The notes beneath the pieces are model-generated. The model saw nothing but the letters and a program-made list of their open reading frames with translations, made no database searches and had not been told where the DNA came from. Positions 41,445-52,882 of a DNA stretch of 64,000 nucleotides are shown here, piece after piece. Source of the DNA: Fragilariopsis cylindrus CCMP1102 (taxonomy: Eukaryota; Bacillariophyta; Bacillariophyceae; Bacillariales; Bacillariaceae); NCBI GenBank assembly GCA_900095095.1, contig FMBT01000367.1, positions 1 to 64,000 on the forward strand, in the 5' to 3' direction. A program made the position numbers and the translations under genes. The number at the start of each line of letters is the position of its first letter. Position 1 is the stretch's first letter.

Positions 41445-42602
41445 ATATTATAATAGTATATATAAACGATGTTTAGTAGTTATTATTATTTCTATTAGTA
41501 TACAATTAATATATAGTCTTATCATCATATATCTGTTAACAGTAGACGTGCCGTATCGTACTACATGTCTTATAAGATACAACTAGTAGCTAGTCTAGAC
41601 CCCGAATGGGGTGGATAAAAGCGTTTAACATATACAATTCATGCAAGGGAACAGTACGATTTTAAGTATGTCTGTTCGGAAATATCTGTGGTGACATGAG
41701 CAATAGAAGAGCGAAGTTATTGACGTATCAATAGACGTGCAGAAGGTGGGAGATACTAAAAGAATTGGCTAAGTTGCTCCTCTTCGCGGGCTAGGATGTT
41801 GCCCCTAGAAATTCCACAATTGTGTGTTGAAAACTTTGCTTACTCCCCCCTTATAGCAAACTTTTAGGTCGTATTATCAAACAATTATGGATATAATCGC
41901 ACATCTTTCATCTATCAACTGAACAGCCAATATGCGGTCATCTTCTATCAACTAGCTGACGCTATCAACTGAGCACTTTTCGCGCGCTTTCTACCATCAC
42001 CTATTGAATTTACTTAATGAATTTTTCACAGACCCTATTACAGTATGACGCACAGTCCATCCATATGGGAAATACAAAATAAATACGTGATTTGCTTCGC
42101 AAAAGCACACCCACCCTACTGTACAGTATCTGTTTCACATCGTTCTCTCTTTACTCCTACCATAAAACCATACATCATTATCTTCACTACAATGCCATTT
42201 ACTTTTCCATCAGGATTGGGGTTCCGGGGGGAGGGCAGACTCACTAGTTTCCATTTACTATTGTACCCAATCATAATTCGATAATTTTCTCCCCAGGCAA
42301 TTTCACCCAAAACTCCACACCTGACAATCAAGTTACAGTTTGCATAGCATAATATTACTGGTCCTTTTATTGATCTACTAGAAGGGAACCCATTACCATG
42401 GGATGTATTTGACAAGTTTTATTTACTTTAAATAATTAATTTGCATGTGTGCTTTGTACCTAACCACTAAGAACCAGATCTACTTTATCAGTGAGGTCTG
42501 TCCATTTCTTCACATATTAAAAACAGTTGATACAGTGATTCACACAAGTTAGTTTGAAAATCCCTGGATTGCAATCTAGGGTGGAAAGTATTTCCCAGAG
42601 TC
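41445..42602. other. Intergenic spacer
   Basis: No well-supported gene. A 99-codon minus frame at 42116-42415 sits in somewhat GC-richer sequence but has no recognised domain. Confidence 0.45.
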
Positions 42603-42870
42603 GGTTGGTTCAACCACTAGGACTGGGGTCCAGTTGTGGATCGATCGGCTCATTGGAATAGAATTCCATGCCGGGTGGGGTGGGAGGTATTTTAAACTTT
42701 CTTAGTCTACTAGGTTGTGGTTTCCCCCCACTTTATTCTAGACGTGTATTAGAGTCGATTGGTTTGACGGCTAGGACTGGGGTCCAGTTGTGGATCGATC
42801 AACTCATTGGAATAATATTCCATGCCGGGTGGATGGGAGGTATTTTAAACTTTCTTAATCTATATTTGAG
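42603..42870 (+). repeat. ~157-bp tandem duplication
   Basis: ACTGGGGTCCAGTTGTGGAT and GGGAGGTATTTTAAACTTTC each occur twice (about 42621/42778 and 42681/42835). Copies are about 85-90% identical by eye. Noncoding. Confidence 0.75.
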
Positions 42871-43011
42871 GTTGTAATTTTGGTAGCTCAGTTGTCCCAC
42901 GAATAAAACAGAGTTGTGAGCCTTTCGGGCTGTTTTCTTTTGGTAGGTATTTTTCTTTCATTTGCTGGATCTTTTCATTTTTCATATCTTCTTTTTCAAA
43001 TCATCTCTATT

Positions 43012-43086
43012 CAGATCTTCAGTTTCCTATTTCGCGCTACCAGTTTCGCGCTACCAGCAGGAGGGGCATGCGCTTCACTTATAAGT
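43012..43086 (-). repeat. Left member of an inverted repeat pair flanking a gene
   Basis: Contains AGATCTTCAG, TTTCGCGCTACCAG (twice) and GGGGCATGCGCTTCACTTAT. Its reverse complement matches 45779-45848 with a few gaps. Confidence 0.75.
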
Positions 43087-43568
43087 AGGTTCAAAGCTTG
43101 GTTCTAGTTGGTTAATTGAAATTGAAATCAAAGGGTTGATTAGTTAAAGCGCTGGAGTACAAGTACTAGTACAAAAAAAAATTGAAATTCTTAACGAAAC
43201 TATAAAAACGCACAGTCAATAAATAAATGACTTCCTTGCATCCTATAAATTAGGAATTACGTACGTGTATTGTTCCGCAGTTTGATCTACACGGACAAAC
43301 GATAATGATGTATCATTAACTAATTGATTGAAGAATGATAAAACTTCAAAATTACAGTTGTTTATTGTTGTTTTGTTGTTTAGCCAGATCCTTCGCTCCA
43401 TATTCTACAATAGTAGTAATTTAAACAACCACGATTTGAACAACCACAATTGTATAAAACGCAAAGCATCACATCACAAACACATTCAACCACAACTGTT
43501 ATACAATACAATACGGAACGCATCCAGATAATATTATATTATACTATAAGTACTATCAAATAGAGATC

Positions 43569-45738
43569 ATGGTTCCATCATTATTATCGAGACCCTTGTC
43601 GTTGTCGCCATCGTTCCTACTGCTGACGTTAGCGGTACTATGTAGCTATGAATCAAATTCAAATATATTCGTTACAGCTCGAATCAATAATCATAATAGT
43701 GATAGTGATAATAATAATGATGGTCTGAATAATATCGATGATAAAACGATACCTCGTGATTTGTCTGACGGAACAACAATGACAACTACACCAATTGGTG
43801 GATTAGGTGTATTATGGGATATGGATTTTCCAACATTTGAATTTGAAGCAATTGCAATAAAAAATAATAGCATTGAGAATAGTGATTGGAATAGTAAATT
43901 TCGTCTAACGTATACAGTGAATGATATGATTGAAGATACAATGTTTAGTGCTACGTGGTGGACAGCACCAAATTGTAAGGCCGGTGGTGTACCATTAGAA
44001 CAATATGGTATTGGTTATGAATTTGAATATGAAAGTGATGGCCAGCCACCAGGTGATGGTTCATCAACACGTGAATTTACTGTTGCATTCCGTTCTGCAC
44101 CAAGTAAGTGTTATTGCTTTATTGCCAATTTTTTTTGCTTTGTACAATTATTATTGCTATTGTTATTGTTGCATTATTACACCACACCGGATCGGATCGG
44201 ATCGGACCGAACCGAACCGTACACTTCGCACAAAAATTACACTACATTATTACTGTAATCACCCCCTTTGGCAAATAATCGAATCAATCTCCACGTATTC
44301 CTCACACACCCTCTTTTTCCTTTCATCTTACAACGCAACACAACACAACACAACACACACGCACGCACACACACACAAATATTTTACTACGCTAACTTTA
44401 ACTCCATAAAATAAATAGGTGTAAGGGAAAATTTGGATGTTTATACAGAGGATTATTCAAAAGGTGATGCAAGACGATATGCAGTATTGGAAGTATGTGT
44501 CCGTGCATCACTCAAGACATTATCTGGTGTTGAAATTAATTATATTGAAAGTTTATTAACATTAACTTATGACTTTCAAGGTGGTTTTTTTGTTATAGAC
44601 TCATTTGATGTATTACCACCAATTGGTACGTACTATATCCTATACTATATTATGTTATACTACAGTATACATGATTCTGATGCATGTGTAATCGTGTCAA
44701 CAATGAAACAATGCCTCGCTTCGCCTCGATCGCCGTATCATCTCACACCATCCCTTTTTATGCTTCTTAATCCTCGATTTACACTACACTGTACTGCACT
44801 ATACTACCCTACACTATACGTAACTAACAGCTCAGGTAATGAATTTAGAATTGGGTGATATTGTAAAATCATATTTTTGCATACCTGGTAACAAACGTAT
44901 TACACAAGGAACTGTTATACAAATTTGTATTGAACCATTACCATCCGCAATATTAGATGGTTTTCGAATAACAGCTGTTGAAAGTTTGTTCTATGAAAAA
45001 CCAACTGCTGAATTATATCAAGATGCTGTTATTAATCGTAAACAAACAACAACAAATGAATTAAGTGTATTAATTTGTCCTGTTGGTGCCAAACAATGTA
45101 TAGTCCAGACGATGTTGTACGCTCGATTTTATGCATTTGAGGAAGAAATTGTTGCTCGAGGTACTGTTACATTTCAATTTGGTGAAAATGATGGTACTAT
45201 TGGTGCTGTTACTGATGATGATGATGGAAATCCTGCTTGTGTTGGTATGGAATGTAATAATAATGCTGAAGATCAAGATTTAGATCGAGTAACTGATGAT
45301 GATAGTATTATTTATATCGATGATAAATTTGTTGACACTGATGATGTGATTATTGATACTGATCCTCCTAGTAATCCTAATCGTCGTCAACTTCAAGTTC
45401 AAGTTCCACGTAGTCGACGTCACTTACAACAAAGTCAAACTGGTATTGATCTAAATGAGTTACCCGCTGTACTTCCCATATCTGAATTTGCATTACCATT
45501 ACTAATTTATGCTGATGATGATGGCAATGGAACAAATAGTTATAATACTAATGCGTCCACAAAATATGGTTTCGGTAAACGAAATACACAATGTTTTTTA
45601 GGATATTGTGGTTTATCATATTCCTTAGGTGCAACGATTGGTATTGGATTTTTATTACTTTTGAATTGTATTGTTATTTTTATCATGATACGTCAATTTC
45701 CATACTTTCAAGGGAAACGATTTTATATTCTATCGTAA
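43569..45738 (+). CDS. Signal-peptide, single-TM protein of unknown function, 3 exons
   Basis: Inferred exons: 43569-44103, 44419-44625 and 44831-45738 (549 residues); both introns are phase 1. The third exon starts after ...CTAACAG at 44830; the alternative AG five bases downstream would hit a stop at once. Residues 1-25 are a hydrophobic leader. The lumenal/extracellular part has segments EVCVRASLKTLSG, LTYDFQGGFFVIDSFD and ITQGTVIQICIEPLP, which recall a large uncharacterised diatom family (from memory). An Asp-rich stretch follows, then a dibasic-rich stretch (NRRQLQ, RSRRHLQ), then a membrane span (LGATIGIGFLLLLNCIVIFI) about 30 residues from the end. Likely a type I membrane protein of the secretory route or cell surface. 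Confidence 0.75.
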
Positions 45739-45778
45739 ATTAAAGCTAAACTAGTACTAATAGTAAAAATATTTATAC

Positions 45779-45848
45779 AATAAGTGAAGCGCATGCCCCT
45801 GGTAGCGCAAAACTGGTGGCGCGAAATAGATAAGAAAGAGAAGATCTA
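45779..45848 (+). repeat. Right member of an inverted repeat pair flanking a gene
   Basis: TAAGTGAAGCGCATGCCCCT, GGTGGCGCGAAATAGA and GAAGATCT; inverted relative to 43012-43086. It starts 40 nt after the stop codon of the gene between them. Confidence 0.75.
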
Positions 45849-46300
45849 CTGAAAGAAAAGATTGTGTTGATGACAACAATCACTTGTGACATACAGTATG
45901 AGGCCATCCATTGAAGAAACATGGAGAACATATCGATGGGTTCTTCGTGTACATACTTGCTTTCCTTCTTGCTATATCTGAAGTCAATACACAATTCTTT
46001 GCTTGAACGAATGAAACCGGTCTCGTGTCTCTAACTTGAAAAGTGATCTTACGATCCTTCTCAGCAAAACTCAGTAGATTTTTGTTGTTAAAATGCGCAG
46101 AATGACTACTATGTAGTTGTATGTATGTGTAGCGGTTCCTGTCACTCGTTCTTGTTGGTACAGCTATTCAAGAATACTACAGTATAAAATCTATATTAGC
46201 TAGTAGGCTATATATATATATAATTATAGTAGTAGTATACTGCACTGTACTGTAGATTAGATTAGAAGTTCTTTAAATATATTTAGTACTTCTTATTCTA

Positions 46301-46696
46301 TCAATAATCGTATACATCGTCGTATTGCGATTTATTATGTAATTTAAGTATCTTCTTTTGATGTAGTTGAACTTTCTTTTTTTGTATAATGTGTTTTATT
46401 ATAGATGGTGTCATCGTAATTGATGATAATCTTCTTCTTATTATTCCTGCACCTTCTTGTATTTGAGATGATGATTCTTTTCTCATTCTATCTATTTCGT
46501 TTTGACCATACCACAAATCAGATTTTTCTTTTGAATTTTCATATAGTTTCGGTATTTCTTTTATATGAGCAGAACGGAATTGAACACTTTTTGTTGTTGT
46601 ATTTGTATCATTCAACTGCATTATTATTACTGTTTTATTAGTTTGATCTTGGTCTTGATCGATTTTGTTTGCTGCGATTGTCATTGTCGTTGTCAT
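46301..46696 (-). CDS. Small hypothetical protein with V-x-F...LWY motif
   Basis: 131 residues from the ATG at 46696; the frame continues upstream to 46744 without ATG. The core SVQFRSAHIKEIPKLYENS, followed by KSDLWYGQNEIDRMRKE, matches a pattern I associate with many uncharacterised diatom proteins: V-x-F, a beta-like segment, then L/I-W-Y and an acidic helix. The C-terminus is basic and helical. Single exon, and divergent from the RimP-like gene with about 0.9 kb between starts. Function unknown. Confidence 0.6.
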   Translation of the reverse strand: MTTTMTIAANKIDQDQDQTNKTVIIMQLNDTNTTTKSVQFRSAHIKEIPKLYENSKEKSDLWYGQNEIDRMRKESSSQIQEGAGIIRRRLSSITMTPSIIKHIIQKKKVQLHQKKILKLHNKSQYDDVYDY

Positions 46697-47594
46697 TGCT
46701 CGTGTTGTGTTTTTGTGTTTGTGTTGTGTTTGTGTTGTTTTCAAATATTAAAAGACGATGTTTTGTATTACTGTAGTCAATGTATGTGTTTTGTTTGTTT
46801 GTGAAGAGAAGATACCAACGTTACGACTGTTTTGTGATGGTATATCAAGTAGTACAAAGTACATAGTACGATGATTACAACGTGCATCCGCCGTTGTTCT
46901 GTAGTGATAAAAAGAAGTACAAAGAAGTCCAAAGTACAGCACACTGTCTGGTTCTTCGGTTGATGATCACATACACGACAGACATTGATGCGCACGTGTA
47001 ACTGTTGACACGAAAAAAAATTGCTTCGCCCTATCGTTTTCACGCACCGTACAATTTACAGTACCCGAACACCGATCTCTTGGATTGATTGGTTTTCCTT
47101 CACCGCACACACAAACAAGTTCACGCAAGAAAGTTCTCAGCCATAACAAACAAGTTCACGCAGAAAGTTCTTAGTTGATGAAAAAGATTTTTTTGTTGCA
47201 TAAGTGAAAGATACGAGTTGATTGAGTCGAGTGAGTCGAGTGAGTCTTTTGTGTCGAACACAGGTGAAAAGGCTGTTGACAGACGCACAGGCGACGCTTT
47301 TTTAAATGCCACCATTCAAATAATATATCTTTTCACACATCGCATCATTCATTCATGATGAATGAAGAATCATCATCTAAAAATCTGGATCATTCTAAAT
47401 TCCTTTATTGCCATGCACATGCCTTTCCATTCCATACACAAGATTAGCTAAGTAAGTACGGTACATTACTACCGTAACTTGTGGGAATTGTATACAGCGA
47501 GCGGATAGGCAGAAGAAACCGTATTGACGTATTAATAATTACTATTCAACACACAAAAAAGAGAGATTGGAATATTATTATAAAAAGCAAAACA
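46697..47594. promoter_or_regulatory. Shared upstream region of a divergent gene pair
   Basis: Lies between the minus-strand V-x-F gene and the plus-strand RimP-like gene. Contains no convincing frame. A near-duplicate, ACAAGTTCACGCA(A)GAAAGTTCT, occurs at about 47114 and 47150, and GAGTCGAGTGAGTCGAGTGAGT near 47224-47245. Confidence 0.4.
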
Positions 47595-48698
47595 ATGTCG
47601 TCTTCTTTATCATTTGCATTTGCGTTTACATTTCTAGTATGCGCGTTACCGAGCATCGTAGAAGCCTTCACAACCAATAACAATATCAATATCAATATCA
47701 ATAATAATAATATTTACCACCACCAACGACAACAACAACACCGACGACAATCACAACAACACCGACGACAATCACAACAGCAAATTTTACATGCATTACC
47801 AAATGGGTATAAAGAATTTGGTGAACGTATAATTCGTGAAGCTGCTATTGAATGTGGTATGGTATTGGATGACACTGGCACTGGCGCTGACACTGAAAGT
47901 AATGAGAATGGAACTGAACCTGAAATTGAAATCAGTAGTAGTACCGCCGCCGGTAGTACAGACATTATAAAGAATAATAAATTAGATATTGAATGGAAAG
48001 CTGGAAGTATTATTGTTACTGTACATGGTGATGTATTATTATCAGCAATACCAATTGAACATGCAGAAAATGAAATAACAACAGAAGAGGGTGCAGACGA
48101 AGATGTGGATGCAGATGATGATGAAACAACAGCTGATGATGTAACAGCTGATCTTTTTGGTGATGATGATGATGCCGTCGACGACGATATCGAAAACAAC
48201 AAAGACGAACAACAGCAACCAGCAGAAGAACCGGTAGATGAAAATGCACGTGGTGCAATTGATATAGCATTATTAGCACGAACAATTAATAGAATGTTAG
48301 ATCCTCCTAAAAAATACGGCGAGGATGACAATAATGACGAAGACAATGAGGATGAGGACGACGATAATAATGGAATTATTAATATTGGTTTAGCAATAGC
48401 GGAAGTACATTCAATTGAAGTAACAACACCAGGTGTCTCCGATGATTTAATGATCTTAATTAAAACGAATCCACAAATATTAAATGTCTATAAAGGGTTT
48501 GTAGTATTGATACAACAAATTGATAAAAAGACGGTCAAGAAAGCAAAAACAAAACAAAAAACTATTGAAGGTCGTTTAGTATCCTATGATAATGAATTTA
48601 CTATCATTAATATTAATGGTCGGATGAAAACTATTCGAAATGATACAATAATTAGTATGAAATTACCAAAAGCTAAAAAAGAAAAAGGTTCCAGATAA
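47595..48698 (+). CDS. Plastid-targeted RimP-like ribosome maturation factor
   Basis: 367 residues from the ATG at 47595; the frame is open upstream but the leader fits only this start. Residues 1-24 form a signal peptide ending VEA, followed by Phe25, the Ala/Phe motif of diatom plastid presequences. A Gln/Arg/His-rich transit-like stretch follows. The RimP N-domain begins at about 72 (YKEFGERIIREAAIECGMVL), with LDIEWKAGSIIVTVHGD, then IALLARTINRMLD and VHSIEVTTPGVSDDL (EVTTPG, 275-280, equals EVSSPG of RimP). The C-domain is GFVVLIQ...IEGRLVSYDNEFTI...TIRNDTI. RimP binds the free 30S subunit during assembly, so the likely site is the plastid 70S ribosome. Two Asp/Glu-rich insertions (about 164-212 and 243-260) are not part of bacterial RimP. 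Confidence 0.72.
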   Translation: MSSSLSFAFAFTFLVCALPSIVEAFTTNNNINININNNNIYHHQRQQQHRRQSQQHRRQSQQQILHALPNGYKEFGERIIREAAIECGMVLDDTGTGADTESNENGTEPEIEISSSTAAGSTDIIKNNKLDIEWKAGSIIVTVHGDVLLSAIPIEHAENEITTEEGADEDVDADDDETTADDVTADLFGDDDDAVDDDIENNKDEQQQPAEEPVDENARGAIDIALLARTINRMLDPPKKYGEDDNNDEDNEDEDDDNNGIINIGLAIAEVHSIEVTTPGVSDDLMILIKTNPQILNVYKGFVVLIQQIDKKTVKKAKTKQKTIEGRLVSYDNEFTIININGRMKTIRNDTIISMKLPKAKKEKGSR

Positions 48699-50135
48699 AA
48701 TAAGATAAGATAAGATACTATAACTTTTCATCCATACCAATGCACTGCACTGCACTGCACTGTACTACTGTAGATTGAACACTCTTTTTCTCCTTGACTT
48801 TCCTTTTGTCTTTTACTTTTCTGTGTACCTAAAAACAATAGATTCCAATTAAATATTATATGATGATATTGAGATACCTACCCCTTTCTGCCTACTATTA
48901 GGATGGATGGATGTGTTTGTGTAGAGCTCTCTCTTTCTTCCTCTTTCTTCTTCTCTCTTTCTATCTAATCAATAGGCATATCATGTGTGTTTGTTTGTTT
49001 GTGTTATTTATAGAGCACACACAGCCTCTCCTGCCTCCAATCCTACTATGATTCTCTCACTTTTGTTCTCTCTCTCTCTCTATCTCTCTCTCTCTATCTA
49101 TCCATTAGTATGCATGCATGTCTAATCCTTCTCAGAATAGTGCTCTCTCTCCTACCCTCTCATTATCTCACCCCAACTCTTTCTACTGCTACATATTACC
49201 TTTTTGAGACCCCCCCCCCCTCCCCCTCATTATTATCTCACTATTATTCTCTCTCTTTCTCAAACAAATATATATACACATATCATCAGTAGTATTGCTT
49301 CAAACACATCTTTAGTGGTTCTTGCACTGATGGTTAGGTTTGTGGATTCATGATGTGCCTGCCTGCCTACATGTGGTGATGGGTAGGCAGGTACATGCGT
49401 GCCATTCTACAATATGTGGTGGTTAGAATGAATCCACCACATATCATATGTACATTCCAGGTGCTCTGATGCTAACCATAGCATGCATGCCTGTGTGCAT
49501 TAAAATTTGAAGTGCCCTGTTGCTCACCTTCAATATAGATACAATATGTATTGGGATTCAATTCCTTGACCTTCCATGCCTTGTCTTGTTTGTGCATCTG
49601 GAAACAGATTGTGTAGAGGGGGTCTGCCTATGCCTACTGGAATCATACATACGTATCCACGACCCATTATGCGGTCGGTAGGTAGGTGAGAGTTTGTGGA
49701 TTTTGATATTGGTCTTCTACTGCTGTTTGTTTGCGTAGAGCGCTCTATCTATTTCATCCTCTCTATTTTAATTGATTTTTTTCCTTCTATTATTCTGTCA
49801 CCCTCTCTCTTTCTTTCTCTCTACTATATTGGCATATGTGTGTCTTGCTATTATTTGTCCTCTCCCTTTCTGAACTGTCATCTATTAGCCTGATGCACAT
49901 CTCTCTCATTCTATCTATCTAATAGTAGCATTTGTTTGTGTGTATTTATTGTGCAGATAGGGCCCTGAATCTCTCACTAATATTCATCCTCTCTCTCTCT
50001 CTCTCTCTTATCTTTTTGCAGGTGTGTGTTTGTTTCCATATGTGTGTGGTGCATGCCATGTGTATGGTGGTTGTCTTTCTGAGAGCAGGCTCTCTCTCTC
50101 TCTCTCTCTCATCATACCCTCTCATTCTTTCACTT

Positions 50136-50179
<44 letters not shown>

Positions 50180-50769
50180 TATGTGTGTATAGTTGTATGT
50201 TTTTGTGTGTTTGTGTGCTTGTTTTTCTGAGAGAGAGCTTTCTATCTCTCTTTCTCTCTCATCACAACCTCTCATTGTCCCTATCTCTTTCTGTCCATTA
50301 CTAGCTATCCTCTACATGTGGTGGTGATTGGAAATGATGGCTAGGTGCAGAGTGTGTGCATACCTACCTATGATTTGTAATGTGTGTGATGTGTAAAACT
50401 ACTAGTCATTTCATTCCAACTGCCCCTCAATGTTCATCCTATGTTCATACTCTATTGTTGCTGCTGCTATTATTTCATTCATCATACACTGTACTAGCTG
50501 TTGTTTCTTGTAGTTGATATGTTGTCTCATGATTTCTTGCCTTCCTACTTTCCTATCTTTCTTTCAGTTACCCTACCATGCTCAATCTTGCTAGACTATC
50601 TTGGTGCAATTGAAGTTGTTTTGTGCTATGCCACTATTGTGATGCACAATAGCTAATGCTCTAATTTTGCCAAATAAACTAAAATGTGTTTGGTTCAAAG
50701 GTTTTATATTTACATAGAACAATGATTTTAGGGTTCAGTCGACTGAGTCGAAGATATTATGTATGTATT
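48699..50769. other. Pyrimidine-rich microsatellite tract
   Basis: Two kb with repeated (CT)n runs on the plus strand (for example 49068-49094, 49989-50008 and 50091-50110), a C-run near 49211-49224 and (GT)n at 50139-50189. Phrases such as GTGTAGAGC(T/G)CTCT and TATCTAAT(C/A)A recur at intervals, suggesting an old tandem origin. No gene. Long homopyrimidine runs could form triplex structures; this is inference. Confidence 0.65.
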
Positions 50770-50774
50770 TTTTG

Positions 50775-50895
50775 CTACAAAATAGGACTGATTTGAGTGC
50801 AAACCTACCACAGCCAAATCTACTTCCCTCCTCAACCAAACATACGAAAAAGTAGTAGGAGGGTTAGGCAAGATCCTCATACACTATTACTTGTG
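50775..50895 (+). repeat. R1 repeat fragment
   Basis: Diverged R1 piece: CCTACCACAGCCAAATCTAC, CTCCTCAACCA and GTAGTAGGAGGGTTAGGCAA. Sits directly left of R2, the same order as in the other R1/R2 neighbourhoods. Confidence 0.6.
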
Positions 50896-51868
50896 GATAG
50901 AAACCATTATCATGCCAACCCACCATTTTTTGGGATGTAATTGCAGTTTACCCCTGTTTTCAAAAATATCTCATTATAAAAAGCAGTCAAGGACCGTACT
51001 TAAAATAATCACTGTGGGCTGATTTATGCTCCAAAACAAATTTTGACATGTATTTTCACACAAATACTCATAAAATAAACTAATGCACCTAAAGCCGAAA
51101 CCATTGGGGCTTCTGGTTCATATGCTACATCTCGTGCAAAATTATTTTAAGTGGATTTTAGCTAAAATAGGGTATTTATTGGTTTTTGGTCCTTGACGAA
51201 GAAAGTGAACCCCTGATCAAACCCACTGTCTTGCATACATATAAATATTAAGCATATAATGGGTTCCATGATTTTATTTTTTGAAAAAAGTTCTTCTAGC
51301 AAAAATAATAGCCGCAACAAATTAACTAGTAACATGGTGTGTTAAATGCTCGTCATCGTAACAGGAATGTGTGCATGAACTGAGGGAGTGCATACCACAT
51401 ATTTTAAGATCAATAGTTGTCACACACATGGTAAGTTAGAGGAACTCTCGCTGACCAAAAAAAAGCATTTTCCTGGAAGTTCTACCCTGCTTTGTGTCCA
51501 GAACAAGATATCTCATAAAAGAATGATGTGTGCTGTGTGTGAGCCTACATTATGAGATGCTTGTAGCCTTGTGAGACTAAGGAATATAATAGAACTCCAT
51601 CCAATAGGTTAATTGTAAACTTCATGGTTTAATTTTCCAAAAAAATGACTTTTCAGGTGCACATATATGATGCTAAAGTTGATATAACATACTAGACTAA
51701 CAAATACTAATAAAATTTTTGGACATGATTTAGTTCTTATATTGGCATTGATAGTAATCGCGTACTGTAGTTTCGTATAAACCCAATCGCGCAAATTAAC
51801 ACGCGTTTTTTACAAGAAAGACGTATTTATTTTATATCGAAACTTGTTGAACCGATTACTCTCAATTG
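50896..51868 (+). repeat. R2 repeat, uninterrupted copy
   Basis: Collinear with 3798-3879 joined to 15313-16206, without the nested elements, so it gives the empty target site (ATCTCATTATAAAAAGCAGT). It ends at CAATTG, followed here by a G-run. No open frame of note and no terminal repeats seen. Confidence 0.85.
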
Positions 51869-52552
51869 GGGGGGGGCGGCCTGATTTCTATTTACGTAGT
51901 CTTATTTGTACTGTATATAAAAATGAAGTTGAGTCCCACCTGTTCAGGTTCGGTGTAATGAAAATGTCTTTCCGCCGCTGTAAACCTGTTGGGTATATAT
52001 TTAAATTATCATTCCTATATATAATCAAGTCGTCAGAACATCTTCTGTGCTACTTTTATGATTCGATTTCGATTCATTCGATCATTAACACTTTCACATT
52101 CTTTTGTTGATTTACATAACGTTACATTGATTTATAGTCATTTTATCGGTATATTTATGTCTTCTCTTTCTTGAAGAATTTATATCAAGCCTATGTATTT
52201 TCATTTTTTTATCATACGGTATTTATCTTCTAGGAACTGTACTGTAATGCATTACTGTAGGTATTCTTATTTTTATTATTAATTGTCACTTTACTACTGT
52301 GTATTGGTTGTGTTCCATTGACTGTATTGTATTGTGACCTTTCTACTGTATTCCCTCACTTCACTCTCCCTACTACTGTATCTCTTTTGCTACATATCGC
52401 CTCTTTCTTCTTTAGATGTGCGCTACTAGTACTGTACGCCTTGACACTGACACTGACACTACTACGACTTCTAGACTTACTACTTTATATCGGTCCTACG
52501 GTATTGAAACTTACTTCAACAAAACAAAACACCGCACATGAACAATAAGCAG

Positions 52553-52583
<31 letters not shown>

Positions 52584-52882
52584 GTACGTAACATAGCAAA
52601 CAACAAACGCATACAGTATAGTATAGTAGGCACAAGAGCAAATAATAGCAAAATAGCAACACATCAAAGCCCAGCAGCACAGTGCAAACAAAGCAAAGCA
52701 AAACAAAACAAAAAGAAGACTGTCACTACTATCGACACAACTCGTCATCAATAAAGGGCGGTTATTTAACAAGCGATAGAGAGATTGAAAGAGATACAGA
52801 CAAAAAGAGAAATACAAAGAGAGAGACAAAGAAAGAGAGAGAGAGAGAGACAAAGTACAAAGTACATTATTAGTATTTTATT
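51869..52882. other. Intergenic spacer
   Basis: AT-rich, then a (CA)n run at about 52557-52582 and GA-rich microsatellite (GAGAGAGAGAGA) close to the next start codon. No gene recognised. Confidence 0.55.

Noticed and set aside
42116-42415. A 99-codon minus frame as a possible gene
   Set aside because: No domain, no leader, no transcript evidence; composition alone is not enough.
47714-48346. A 210-codon Ser-rich minus-strand frame
   Set aside because: Antisense of the RimP-like gene, which has a leader and conserved motifs.
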